DNA from: Spartobacteria bacterium
GTDB taxonomy: Bacteria > Verrucomicrobiota > Verrucomicrobiia > Chthoniobacterales > Chthoniobacteraceae
Assembly (NCBI GenBank): GCA_021324825.1
Contig: JAJPII010000032.1
Coordinates: 1 to 49,842, forward strand
Length of the DNA: 49,842 bases
Direction: 5' to 3'
Each line of letters opens with the position of its first letter. Within the stretch, counting starts at the first letter, position 1. A program made the position numbers and the translations under genes. The notes below the pieces were generated by a model that worked only from the letters and a program-made list of their open reading frames with translations, had not been told where the DNA came from and ran no database searches. Shown here piece after piece: positions 34,238-42,087 of the stretch.

Positions 34238-35023
34238 TTAAAAAACCACCTTGTCCAGTTCCGACCAGACGCTTCCGACGAAGATGTCCGCCTGCACCCG
34301 GAGCACCAGGCGGTCGGAGTCATCGGAAATCCAGATGAAAGCGCGTTTGAATTTCGTGTGCGGACGCAGTTGCAGTTTGTCGTCGATGGCTTGCAGCTTC
34401 AGTTCGCCTTTGATGGCGTTGTATTTCCCGGCGCGCACCTGGAGTTTCTCCCGCCCGAGGACGCGGACGTTCGCGAGGAAGGGCTCCGTGCCGGGGTAGA
34501 TGACGAGGTTGTACGCGTCCCCCGTCTTCAGGCGCTGGCTCCGCAGGAAGAGCCAGGCGGTGTAGATATCCAGCAGCCGCGGGAACTCGAAGCGCTTGGC
34601 TTTCGCCGGAGTGTTGTCCGTCGTGACCATGCGCAGCCTCGTCACGCCGCGGTCCGTGAATTCCATGCGGGTGTCGATGGTTTTGGACCGGTAAACCTCC
34701 GTCTGCGAGACGCGGACCGGGAGGAGGGTGGACAGGTTCGCGAGCGAGACGTTTTTGGCATCCAGCCGGTAGAGCGGCCGGACGACGCCGGATGTCGCCC
34801 CCTCGACCGAGAGTTGAATCTGGTCGCGCCGGGGTTTGGCGACGGTCAGGCTGGAATAGGCGGCGGTGAAGCGGCTCCAGCCGAAGCGATACGAGGCGTG
34901 GTAGGCGCGCGGCGGCGGGAAGTTGCCGGGGATTACGGGCGAAAGCTCGCGCTGCCAGGTCGGCGTGTCCGCCAGCAGGCTCCCGGCGAACGCCAGGAAG
35001 AGGAAAATTCCAGCGCGTGTCAT
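34238..35023 (-). CDS. DUF3108 domain-containing secreted protein
   Basis: 261 aa. A signal peptide is evident (MTRAGIFLFLAFAGSLLAD, cleavage after LLA). The rest is beta-rich with YHASYRFGWSRFTAAYSSLT near the start, RFEFPRLLDIYTAWLFLRSQ in the middle and WISDDSDRLVLRVQADIFVG near the end, all recognisable DUF3108 features. The family is thought to be periplasmic, function unknown. Its first codons ATG ACA CGC belong to the end of the repeated element at 35015-35191, which sits between it and batE. Position at the end of the Bat cluster may be incidental. Confidence 0.85.
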   Translation of the reverse strand: MTRAGIFLFLAFAGSLLADTPTWQRELSPVIPGNFPPPRAYHASYRFGWSRFTAAYSSLTVAKPRRDQIQLSVEGATSGVVRPLYRLDAKNVSLANLSTLLPVRVSQTEVYRSKTIDTRMEFTDRGVTRLRMVTTDNTPAKAKRFEFPRLLDIYTAWLFLRSQRLKTGDAYNLVIYPGTEPFLANVRVLGREKLQVRAGKYNAIKGELKLQAIDDKLQLRPHTKFKRAFIWISDDSDRLVLRVQADIFVGSVWSELDKVVF

Positions 35024-35191
35024 GCACTTTCGCCCGCTCTTGGTTGTAGAGGTTGTAGAGGTTGTAGAGGCGGCTGTGCCAGCCGCCTAAAGACCTGAAA
35101 GCGCCCGGCGCTTTGGCGTTGCTCCCCGCTCCGGGCGGCAACGACAACGACGCCGCCGCCGCTCAAGGCAAAAAGTGCATGACACGTTCTA
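35015..35191. repeat. Small MITE-like intergenic element, copy 2, with terminal inverted repeats
   Basis: Left end 35015-35033 (GCGTGTCATGCACTTTCGCC) and right end 35167-35191 (minus strand AACGTGTCATGCACTTTTTG onward) are inverted copies. The centre carries three 9-base GTTGTAGAG repeats (35043-35069), a 9-3-9 palindrome at 35068-35088 with the same arms as copy 1, and a conserved block at 35086-35132. The left end contains the ATG of the DUF3108 gene and the right end the TAG of batE. No coding capacity. Confidence 0.8.
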
Positions 35192-35911
35192 GCGCGCAAG
35201 GCGAACCAGTTCGACGGATTTTGAGGGCAGCCACGCGCGGGAATTGTCGGAGAGGGCGCAATAGAGCCACGGCCCGCGATCCGAGAGAATTTTCACTTCG
35301 CCGCCCGAGGCGAGGGTTCCCGCCGGCGCCGAGTTGTCCAGGGGTTCCAGGCGCGCCTCGACCTGTTTGTCGGTGACGACGGCGAGGGATTTGTCGCGCT
35401 CGAAGACGGCGATGCCCGCCCCCGCCGCCCCCAGGACAAAAACGGCGGCGGCGAGGACGAACCAGAGGAGCGGACTTGGACGGCGGCTCATCCGCAGCCC
35501 CAAAATGGCGAAAACGACAATCCACGCCGCGATGGCCGCCCCGACCGCGAATATGTTGATGTTGAAAGGCGCGGCCAGGTAGTCAAGCCACGTCCTGGGC
35601 GGGATTTGCGCGCCTGTTTTCTCCCGGACAAAGGCGAGATTCGCCCGCGCTTCGGGATGCGACGGCTCCAGCGCCAGGGCGCGCTCGTAGTTAAGGATCG
35701 CCCGCCCCGGTTCGTCCAGACGGAACCATGTGTTGCCGAGGTCGTAGAAGAGGTTCGCCCCGTATTTGCCGTCGTGGACGAGGGCGTCGTAGGCGTTCCG
35801 GGCTTCGGTGAACTTGCCGGCGTCGTAGAGGCGCGCGGCGTCGGCAAACTCATCCGCGCGGGCCGAGACGGCGAACAGGAGCGCGAGAAGAATAAGCTTA
35901 GAGCGTGTCAT
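35189..35911 (-). CDS. batE: BatE-like TPR/SH3 membrane protein
   Basis: 240 aa. Signal peptide (MTRSKLILLALLFAVSARA), then two TPR-like repeats (about 20-90; NLFYDLGNTWFRLDEPGRAI is typical), a conserved linker, two membrane helices (about 117-137 and 146-169) and a bacterial SH3-like segment (about 175-240, GPWLYCALSDNSRAWLPS). This is the BatE layout from the Bacteroides aerotolerance operon. Its start lies in a 21-base palindrome that also contains the stop of batD. Expected role: periplasmic scaffold for the BatA/B/D complex; precise function in this organism unknown. Confidence 0.85.
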   Translation of the reverse strand: MTRSKLILLALLFAVSARADEFADAARLYDAGKFTEARNAYDALVHDGKYGANLFYDLGNTWFRLDEPGRAILNYERALALEPSHPEARANLAFVREKTGAQIPPRTWLDYLAAPFNINIFAVGAAIAAWIVVFAILGLRMSRRPSPLLWFVLAAAVFVLGAAGAGIAVFERDKSLAVVTDKQVEARLEPLDNSAPAGTLASGGEVKILSDRGPWLYCALSDNSRAWLPSKSVELVRLAR

Positions 35912-35918
35912 GTTCTAA
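35898..35918. repeat. Solo palindrome resembling the element ends, spanning the batD/batE junction
   Basis: The minus-strand sequence TTAGAACATGACACGCTCTA pairs with itself throughout, apart from a few transition mismatches. It contains both the TAG stop of batD and the ATG of batE, and its TGACACGCTCTA half matches the terminal inverted repeats of the elements at 29790-29940 and 35015-35191. It looks like an element with its interior lost, or the target that the elements resemble. Confidence 0.65.
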
Positions 35919-37675
35919 ACGTTCGCATGGTCGAATTCTTCCAGAGCCGCGAGGATTTCCGCCCGTTTCCTGGGCGGGACGGGGCCGCTGCCGACCGCGA
36001 CGCCCGCGTAGTTCATCGCTTCCCGGTCGCTGAAGACCGAACGGATGGCGGCGGCGGCGGAGTCGCCAAGGGGGCGCGAGGCGCAGGCGTACTCCGCGTC
36101 CACCAGGGAAGCGTTGCCTCCGGTCGCGAACGCGGTGTCGACCTGGACAAGCCGCGCGGCGGCGTCCGCGAAGGCCGCGTAGCCCGCCTCTTCGCCGCGA
36201 AGGATGCGCCACAACGCCTGTTTCTCCCGGCGCAACGCGGCCAGTTGACGGGCCTTGGCGGTGCGGGCTTTCTCCTGCCGCCTTTGAAAAACCACCAGCC
36301 CGGCGAGCGCGCAGAGCGGGACCAGTTGCGCGACCCAGAAGCCGCGGGTGGCATAGGGCGGCTGGAAGGAACCGTCCAGGTTGCCGGGATCGGTCCTTAT
36401 GTAGAGGATGCCGTTCGCGGGGCGCGGTTCCTGGGGCGCCGAGGCCTGGTTTTGCAGGGAAGCGGGGGTCGGGGTGGAGACGCTCTCTCCCGCGACGGTA
36501 ACGGGAAGCGGCTTGCCTGTAAGAGTGACGTAGCGCTCGCGGATGGGATTGAAATAGGAGAACTCGATCTCTGGGAGGGCGTTCTTTTTCTCCAGCGGGA
36601 TCATCTGGGTCTGGAATGTTTTGGCGCCGCGGATGCCGACATCATCCTCAGTCTTGATCTTGCTCGCGGGCGGATAGACGCGCCAGCCGTCCTCTCCGTT
36701 TAGAACTGGGGCGCGGACGCCATCCAGGTTCCCCCACCCCGAGACGGACGCGGTGAGGGTGATCGGCTCGCCGACGTTGACATGGGAAGGAGACGCATCG
36801 CTGGCGAGCGTGAACGAACCGACGGCTCCGGAGAAGCTCTTCGGCGGGCCGGGCGGAAGAGCTTTGGCTTCGACGGCCACGGAGTCGACCTTGATGGTGT
36901 ATTCCTGCGGCGGGGAGAACATTCCAAAGGGGTTGGCGAAGGAATCGTCGCCGAAGAAGTGCGGGATGGCAGGGCGGTTTTGCGGGATCTGCGCCTGGCA
37001 GGAGATTGTGGCGGGGCCGAACGTGAGTTTGCCCGCCTTGACCGGGGCGATGGCCGTCTTGAAGATGAGAAGATTGAAGGGGCGCCCATTCCTGCGCACT
37101 TCGGACTGGGCGGGCTGGGTCAGCTTCTGCATCGTGAAGCCGGGGGAGCCAATCTCGGGCGGGTCCTGGAAGTTCCAGCGCACGCGCGCATCGACATAGA
37201 TGCGCAACTCCACCGGAAGCATCTCGCCGACGAAGGCCGTCTGCTTCGGCAGGACGATCTCGCCGAACGCAAGCTGCTCCGTGTTCCGCGCGGTAACGCC
37301 CGCTTCGTCGCGCGAGACGTTCAAGGTCACGGAGTTGGTGGCCACCCTTGTTCCGCCCGCGTCGAGCACTTCGCCGGGGATGATGAATTTCCCCGCGCGG
37401 AGAGGCTTGACGCTGTAGGTCTCCACGACGCTCGTGCTGAGGACGAAATTATTGAGCTGCACCTGGGTCGAACTCCCTTCGTAGGTGATTTCAAGCCCGT
37501 CGACGGGATGTTGCAGGCGGCTGACCCGCTGGGTTCCGGTGACTTTTATTTGCAGTTCGACGGGGTCGCCGACCGAAGTCGCGCCTTGAGACAGGGAGGC
37601 CGTGGCGGAAATCTCCTCGGCTCCGGCCATGAAGGCCGCAGCCAGGCAGAATACGATGACGAGGAACGCGCGCAT
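35915..37675 (-). CDS. batD: BatD-like oxygen tolerance protein
   Basis: 586 aa from ATG 37675, which overlaps the upstream stop as TAATG; the frame extends two codons further to a TTG. A signal peptide (residues 1-20) precedes a long beta-rich extracellular part: GDPVELQIKVTGTQ, LRAGKFIIPGEVL, KQTAFVGEMLPVELRIYVDA and VKAGKLTFGPATI are typical BatD strands. A proline/threonine linker and RGFWVAQLVPLCALAGLVVF (one TM helix) lead to a cytoplasmic helical tail of about 130 residues. BatD proteins partner BatA/BatB vWA proteins at the membrane; role in stress or envelope maintenance is family knowledge. Confidence 0.9.
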   Translation of the reverse strand: MRAFLVIVFCLAAAFMAGAEEISATASLSQGATSVGDPVELQIKVTGTQRVSRLQHPVDGLEITYEGSSTQVQLNNFVLSTSVVETYSVKPLRAGKFIIPGEVLDAGGTRVATNSVTLNVSRDEAGVTARNTEQLAFGEIVLPKQTAFVGEMLPVELRIYVDARVRWNFQDPPEIGSPGFTMQKLTQPAQSEVRRNGRPFNLLIFKTAIAPVKAGKLTFGPATISCQAQIPQNRPAIPHFFGDDSFANPFGMFSPPQEYTIKVDSVAVEAKALPPGPPKSFSGAVGSFTLASDASPSHVNVGEPITLTASVSGWGNLDGVRAPVLNGEDGWRVYPPASKIKTEDDVGIRGAKTFQTQMIPLEKKNALPEIEFSYFNPIRERYVTLTGKPLPVTVAGESVSTPTPASLQNQASAPQEPRPANGILYIRTDPGNLDGSFQPPYATRGFWVAQLVPLCALAGLVVFQRRQEKARTAKARQLAALRREKQALWRILRGEEAGYAAFADAAARLVQVDTAFATGGNASLVDAEYACASRPLGDSAAAAIRSVFSDREAMNYAGVAVGSGPVPPRKRAEILAALEEFDHANV

Positions 37676-39618
37676 TACCAATCCCTTAGAACAGTAGGAG
37701 GATGTTTCTGTTCATTCAAGGGGTAGCGGGCGTCCTCTCCTTTCATCGCGTCCAAGAGATTCGCGGCTTGCGCCGGAGTCATCCCGCCAGGGCTGGCGGG
37801 GGTGGGTTCGCCTTCGGGGGCGGGCGTGGGCTGGGGCTGCCGCCCGTTGTTTCCGCCGGACGGCTGGGGCGCTTGCGGTGTCGGGGTGGGCTCGCCTTTG
37901 TCCTGCCGGTCGTTGCCGGGCGAGGGGCTGGGCGAAGAGTTTCCCGGCGTCGGGCTGGGGGTGGATTGTCCTTTCTGGGGAGTGGGCTGCCGGTCTCCCT
38001 TGTCTTGCTTGTCTTGCTTATCCTGCTTGTCCTTGTCCTGCTTCTTCTGATCCTTGGGAGAGGGGGAAGGGCTCGGCTTTGGCTTTGGCTTTGGAGTTGG
38101 ACTTGGACTCGGGCTGGGACTTGGCGTGGGTGTCGGCGTCGGGGTGGGCGTGGGCGACGGAGGCGGCTGCAAAAGTTCCTTCAGCTTCTTCTCCGCCAGT
38201 TCCCGGTTGTATATCGCGTCGGCGTCCTTCGGGTCGGCCTTGATCGCTTCCCCATAATGCTGGATCGCGTTCTTCAAGTCGGCGATCCTCCCGTCCTTTG
38301 GCCGCTGCTCGGGCGCGGCCCGCTGGTAAAGGGCGTTGCCGAGGTTGTATTCCGACTTTTCGCGCAGGCCGGGTTTGCGCGTCGTGAGCGCCTTGCCGAA
38401 CGCGGCGATGGCGTTCTCGTAATCGCCAAGCTGGTAGGCGGCGGCGCCCTGGTCGAACTGGAGTTCCTCGGAGTCGGGATGCTTTTGCCCCTGCCGCTGA
38501 AAATCCTGCAACGCGCCCTGGAAATCCTTTTGCTCGTAAAGGTCGATGCCGGGGTTCGCCGAATGCGCGGGGCGCGGCAGGAGAAGGATGCAGGCGGCGG
38601 CGGCGAGCAGGGCGTCTTTGCGCCGCTTCCTCCGTTCGCCGATGAGCAGCGAGCAGCACAGGAAGAAAAGGCCCGCCGCGAGCGGCCACTGGTAACGCTC
38701 CTTCGGGCGGCGGGAGAGCTTCGCGTCCCTGTCCTGTTCTTTCAAAACGCCGAGCCCTTCGTCGACGATCCGCTTCATGTCGGCGGGGCCGTTTTGCAAA
38801 TGGGTGTAGGAACCGCCCGTTATCCGCGCGACTTCCCGCAGACGAGTCTCGTCCAGCCTCGAGCGGACGACCTGCCCGTTTTCATCCCGCACGAAGTCCG
38901 TGCCCCCGTTCTCCGCCGGCGCGGGGATGACGGCGCCCGCCGCCGTGCCGACGCCGACGGTGAAGATGCGGAACTTGCTCGCGGCCTGTCGCGCGGCGTC
39001 GAGGACGCTGCCGTCCAGTTCCTCGCCGTCGGTGAAGAGGATGAGGCAATCGCTCTGGCTTTCGCCCTTGCCGAACGCCTGCGCCGCGAGCTGGATGGCC
39101 TCGGCGATGTTCGTCCCTCCCAGCGGGATGGTGTTCACGTCCAGCTCGTGTATGGAATCGAGAACAGCTCCGTAGTCGATGGTGAGCGGCGCTTCGAGGA
39201 ACGCGCTGCCCGCGAAGGCGACAAGCCCGGTGCGGTCGCCGGGCAGGAGCCGGACAAGGTCTTCGGCGGCGAGCTTGGCGCGCACCAGCCGGCTCGGCTG
39301 GATGTCGCCGGTCAACATGCTTTTGGAAGTGTCGACGGCGATGAGGACGTCCCGCCCGCGCGACGGGACTTTTTCAAGAGTGAACCCGAGCCGGGGACGC
39401 GCGAGCGCGGCGATGACGAGTGCGAGACCGGCAAGGAAGCAGGCGAACCGCGCGAGCCGGCGCGCGCGGCTGACGCTGCCCGCCAAACCCGGCGCGAGGC
39501 GCAGGGCGATCATCTTTTGAAGCAGGGCCGCCGAACGCCGTTCATTCCACGCGTGGAGCGCGCAGAAGAGCGGCAGGATCGCCGCGGCCCAAAACCATTC
39601 CGGAGCGCCGAACGTCAT
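37675..39618 (-). CDS. batB: BatB-BatC fusion: vWA protein joined to TPR and Pro-rich tail
   Basis: 647 aa. Two membrane helices (about 10-25 and 57-75) precede a vWA domain (about 88-285) with MIDAS residues D96, S98 and S100 (VDTSKS) and LFTDGEE. A helix at 311-325 closes the BatB part. Next comes RRKDALLAAAACILLLPRPA, which looks like a buried signal peptide, and three TPRs (about 355-480), i.e. a BatC protein fused in frame. Residues 484-612 are Pro/Thr/Ser/Lys/Asp low complexity. The final 30 residues (MTPAQAANLLDAMKGED) are conserved in BatC. Starts at ATG 39618 with TGATG coupling to batA. Confidence 0.9.
   Translation of the reverse strand: MTFGAPEWFWAAAILPLFCALHAWNERRSAALLQKMIALRLAPGLAGSVSRARRLARFACFLAGLALVIAALARPRLGFTLEKVPSRGRDVLIAVDTSKSMLTGDIQPSRLVRAKLAAEDLVRLLPGDRTGLVAFAGSAFLEAPLTIDYGAVLDSIHELDVNTIPLGGTNIAEAIQLAAQAFGKGESQSDCLILFTDGEELDGSVLDAARQAASKFRIFTVGVGTAAGAVIPAPAENGGTDFVRDENGQVVRSRLDETRLREVARITGGSYTHLQNGPADMKRIVDEGLGVLKEQDRDAKLSRRPKERYQWPLAAGLFFLCCSLLIGERRKRRKDALLAAAACILLLPRPAHSANPGIDLYEQKDFQGALQDFQRQGQKHPDSEELQFDQGAAAYQLGDYENAIAAFGKALTTRKPGLREKSEYNLGNALYQRAAPEQRPKDGRIADLKNAIQHYGEAIKADPKDADAIYNRELAEKKLKELLQPPPSPTPTPTPTPTPSPSPSPSPTPKPKPKPSPSPSPKDQKKQDKDKQDKQDKQDKGDRQPTPQKGQSTPSPTPGNSSPSPSPGNDRQDKGEPTPTPQAPQPSGGNNGRQPQPTPAPEGEPTPASPGGMTPAQAANLLDAMKGEDARYPLNEQKHPPTVLRDW
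37783..38169. repeat. Low-complexity coding repeats (Pro-Thr/Pro-Ser/Pro-Lys and Lys-Asp tracts)
   Basis: Short degenerate 6-base units encode alternating proline dipeptides, followed by lysine/aspartate/glutamine tracts, in the C-terminal third of the BatB-BatC fusion. They preserve frame and likely give a flexible periplasmic or wall-spanning spacer. Confidence 0.85.
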
Positions 39619-40640
39619 CACGGGAGCTTCCTCCACACGGTTTGGGACAGCGCCATCTGCAAGACCAGCACGCCGAACCCGGCGCCCAGGAACCACGGGA
39701 AAAGCTCGGTGTATTCGTGGAATTGCGTCACCTCCACTTTCGATTTCTCGAGCCGGTCGATCTGCCGGAAGACGTTTCGCAACGTGTCGCTTTCCGCGGC
39801 GCGGAAGTAGTGGCCGTCGGTTATCCGCGCGATATTTTTCAAGTCGGTCTCATCCATCCCGAATTTCACCTGCTGGTAAACGGTTCGTCCGAAAACGTCC
39901 TTGCCCGCGGGATACGGCACATACCCGTCCGTGCCCGCGCCGATGGTGTAAACCTTGATTCCGAGCGCCTTCGCGGCCTCCGCCGCGGTCAGGGGGGCGA
40001 TCTTGCCCGCGTTGTTGTCGCCGTCGGTCAGGAGGACGATGATCTTGCTCTTCGCTTTCCTGTCCTTCAACCGGTTGCAGGCGGAGGCGATTGCGGAACC
40101 GATGGCGGTGCCGTCCTCGACCGTGCCGATCTGGACGCGGGCGAGGTTTTGCAGCAGCCAGTCGTGATCGAGCGTGAGGGGGCTGACGAGATACGGCCTG
40201 CCCGCGAAGGCGATGAGGCCTATGCGGTCATTGGGCCGGTTTCCGATGAATTGCGAAGTGACTTCCTTGATGATGTCCACCCGGCTCATGCGATGGCCCT
40301 CCACCTCGTAATCCTCGGCGAGCATGGAGCCGGAGATGTCGTTGCACATCATGATGTCGATGCCGCTGGCCTCGACCCGCTGGAAACTTCTCCCCTTGCG
40401 CGGTTGCGCGAGGCCGAGGATGAGCAGCGCCAGCCCGAAAAAAAAGAGGCTGGAAAGGAAGTTGCCAGCCTTCGATTCCGTGAGCCTCCCAAGCGCGCGC
40501 AACGGCTCCGTGGAGGAAAAGACGATGGCGGGCGAACCGCCGAGATGCCCGCGCAGCCAGGAAAGAAGGGGGATGAGGAGCAGCGCGAGCAGGAACCACG
40601 GCTGCGCGAAGAACAGCCCCGAGTCACTGAACAAGTTCAC
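39618..40640 (-). CDS. batA: BatA-like vWA membrane protein
   Basis: 340 aa starting at GTG 40640, since no ATG precedes the first membrane segment; it overlaps the upstream DUF4381 gene by 17 bases. Two N-terminal helices (about 11-30 and 61-79), then a vWA domain with MIDAS D101, S103, S105 (NDISGSM) and LLTDGDNNAG. A C-terminal helix (about 314-333) makes the usual BatA three-helix topology. Tightly coupled to the batB-batC fusion by TGATG. The vWA domain would face the periplasm and bind metal-dependent partners. Confidence 0.92.
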   Translation of the reverse strand: MNLFSDSGLFFAQPWFLLALLLIPLLSWLRGHLGGSPAIVFSSTEPLRALGRLTESKAGNFLSSLFFFGLALLILGLAQPRKGRSFQRVEASGIDIMMCNDISGSMLAEDYEVEGHRMSRVDIIKEVTSQFIGNRPNDRIGLIAFAGRPYLVSPLTLDHDWLLQNLARVQIGTVEDGTAIGSAIASACNRLKDRKAKSKIIVLLTDGDNNAGKIAPLTAAEAAKALGIKVYTIGAGTDGYVPYPAGKDVFGRTVYQQVKFGMDETDLKNIARITDGHYFRAAESDTLRNVFRQIDRLEKSKVEVTQFHEYTELFPWFLGAGFGVLVLQMALSQTVWRKLP

Positions 40641-41133
40641 GCGCCTCCCCTTTCACGAACCGGATCGCCTGCTCGAGAAGCTGTTCGCTCTCGCGCCTGC
40701 CCGCGTCGACGCGGGCGAACTTGATGAGGTCGGCCGCTTCCAGGAATTCCTTCAGCAGCGTTCTCTCCTGCCCGGAAAAGGCCGTGGAACGCGCGACGTC
40801 AGCGAGGAATTCCGGGGATGTCCGCCGGGTCGCGGGAAGGTTGAACTGCTCGGAAACATAACCGCGCAACACATCGGAAACGAGGATGCTGAACGCGTAC
40901 GGGTCCACTTCGCCGACCTTCCGCCGGGCGTCTTCCAGCGCGGCGAGGGCGATCGCGCGCGGGGCGGGGGCTTCGGGCGCGGGGCGGTTTTTCATCCAGC
41001 GGCGAATAAGCAAGCCGAGCAAAACGAGAACGCCCAGCGCCGCGACGCCGGCCAGGATGACGACCCAGAGCGGGTAAGGGAAAAAATCGACCGGGGGCGC
41101 TATGTCCCGGAGCTTGTCCGGCGGCGGGTTCAT
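40624..41133 (-). CDS. DUF4381 domain-containing membrane protein
   Basis: 169 aa. One transmembrane helix (about 23-44, LWVVILAGVAALGVLVLLGL) follows an N-terminal IAPPVDFFPYP motif, then a basic linker and a cytoplasmic helical domain with VLRGYVSEQFNLPATRRTSPEF, characteristic of DUF4381. These proteins sit between DUF58 and batA genes in many Bat-type operons. ATGA overlap with the DUF58 gene confirms coupling. Specific function is not established. Confidence 0.88.
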   Translation of the reverse strand: MNPPPDKLRDIAPPVDFFPYPLWVVILAGVAALGVLVLLGLLIRRWMKNRPAPEAPAPRAIALAALEDARRKVGEVDPYAFSILVSDVLRGYVSEQFNLPATRRTSPEFLADVARSTAFSGQERTLLKEFLEAADLIKFARVDAGRRESEQLLEQAIRFVKGEARELVQ

Positions 41134-42023
41134 GCGGTGCTCAACTTGAGCCGGCGTTCGCGCTGGCGGAAGAACGACCGCAACGGCGGGAGATAATCCT
41201 CATCGGTCTTCAGGGCGATGCTGTCGATCCGCAGCTTGCGGAGGAGTTTTTCCAATTCGCCCTGGCGCTTGTCCATGAGGTGCGCGTAGGCGACCCGCGT
41301 GGAACGCGCGGAGGTGTTGATGACGATCTGCTCGCCGGTCTCGGCGTCTTCGAGCGTGAGGATGCCGACATCCGGCAGATGTTGTTCGCGCGGGTCGATG
41401 ATGGGGACGGCGATGAGATCGTGCCGCCGCGCGGTGACGGCGAGTTGCTTCGAGAAATCCCCGGCCTGGAAATCCGAGAGCAAAAAAACGACGGAGCGGT
41501 GCGTGACCACGCGGTTGAGGTAATCGAGCGCGACCGCGGGGTTCGTCCCCCGCCCTTTCGGCTCGAGGAACAGCACGTCGCGGATGAGGCGGAGGATGTG
41601 GACGCGCCCTTTTTTCGGCGGGATGAAGAGTTCGATGTGGTCGGAAAAAAGGAGAAGCCCGACCTTGTCATTGTTGCGGATGGCGCTGAAAGCCAGCAAA
41701 CAAGCCACTTCCGCGGCCATCTCGCGCTTGCTCAAGGAGACGCTGCCGTAGTTTCCGGAAGCGCTGACATCGACGATGAGCATCACGGTCAGCTCGCGCT
41801 CCTCCGTGAATTTCTTGATGAACGGGTGGTTCAGCCGCGCGGTGACATTCCAGTCTATCGCGCGCACCTCGTCGCCCGGCTGGTATTCGCGCACCTCCTC
41901 GAAATTCATGCCGCGCCCCTTGAATACGCTGCGGTACTGGCCCGCGAACGCCGTCTCGACGAGGCCCTTTGTCCTTAGTTCGAGATGGCGGATTTTCTTT
42001 AAAATCTCCTCCGGCGACTGCAT
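41130..42023 (-). CDS. DUF58 domain protein (MoxR-associated, vWA-like)
   Basis: 297 aa. The DUF58 signature REYQPGDEVRAIDWNVTARL (45-64) is intact. The vWA-like part contains DVSASG (85-90) as a MIDAS-type loop and VFLLSDFQAG. No signal peptide or membrane helix: it is cytoplasmic or membrane-associated. Encoded 64 bases after moxR in transcription order and coupled to the DUF4381 gene by ATGA. MoxR ATPases are thought to act as chaperones for these vWA proteins. Confidence 0.92.
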   Translation of the reverse strand: MQSPEEILKKIRHLELRTKGLVETAFAGQYRSVFKGRGMNFEEVREYQPGDEVRAIDWNVTARLNHPFIKKFTEERELTVMLIVDVSASGNYGSVSLSKREMAAEVACLLAFSAIRNNDKVGLLLFSDHIELFIPPKKGRVHILRLIRDVLFLEPKGRGTNPAVALDYLNRVVTHRSVVFLLSDFQAGDFSKQLAVTARRHDLIAVPIIDPREQHLPDVGILTLEDAETGEQIVINTSARSTRVAYAHLMDKRQGELEKLLRKLRIDSIALKTDEDYLPPLRSFFRQRERRLKLSTA

Positions 42024-42087
42024 CGGGTTTACATTGGTGTTTCTGTTCGAGATGACGTGACGGGGGCCGCTTCCCCGCGGGCGTCAG

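Noticed and set aside
37702..39810. 702-codon plus-strand open frame opposite the BatB-BatC fusion
   Set aside because: Low-complexity Gly/Leu/Val composition reflects the reverse of the Pro-rich repeats; no start context, and the minus-strand product has intact vWA and TPR motifs.
42024..42087. Hairpin terminator after moxR
   Set aside because: Only short GC pairing (GGGG/CCCC and TGACG/CGTCA with mismatches) and no T-run; downstream genes belong to the same functional cluster.
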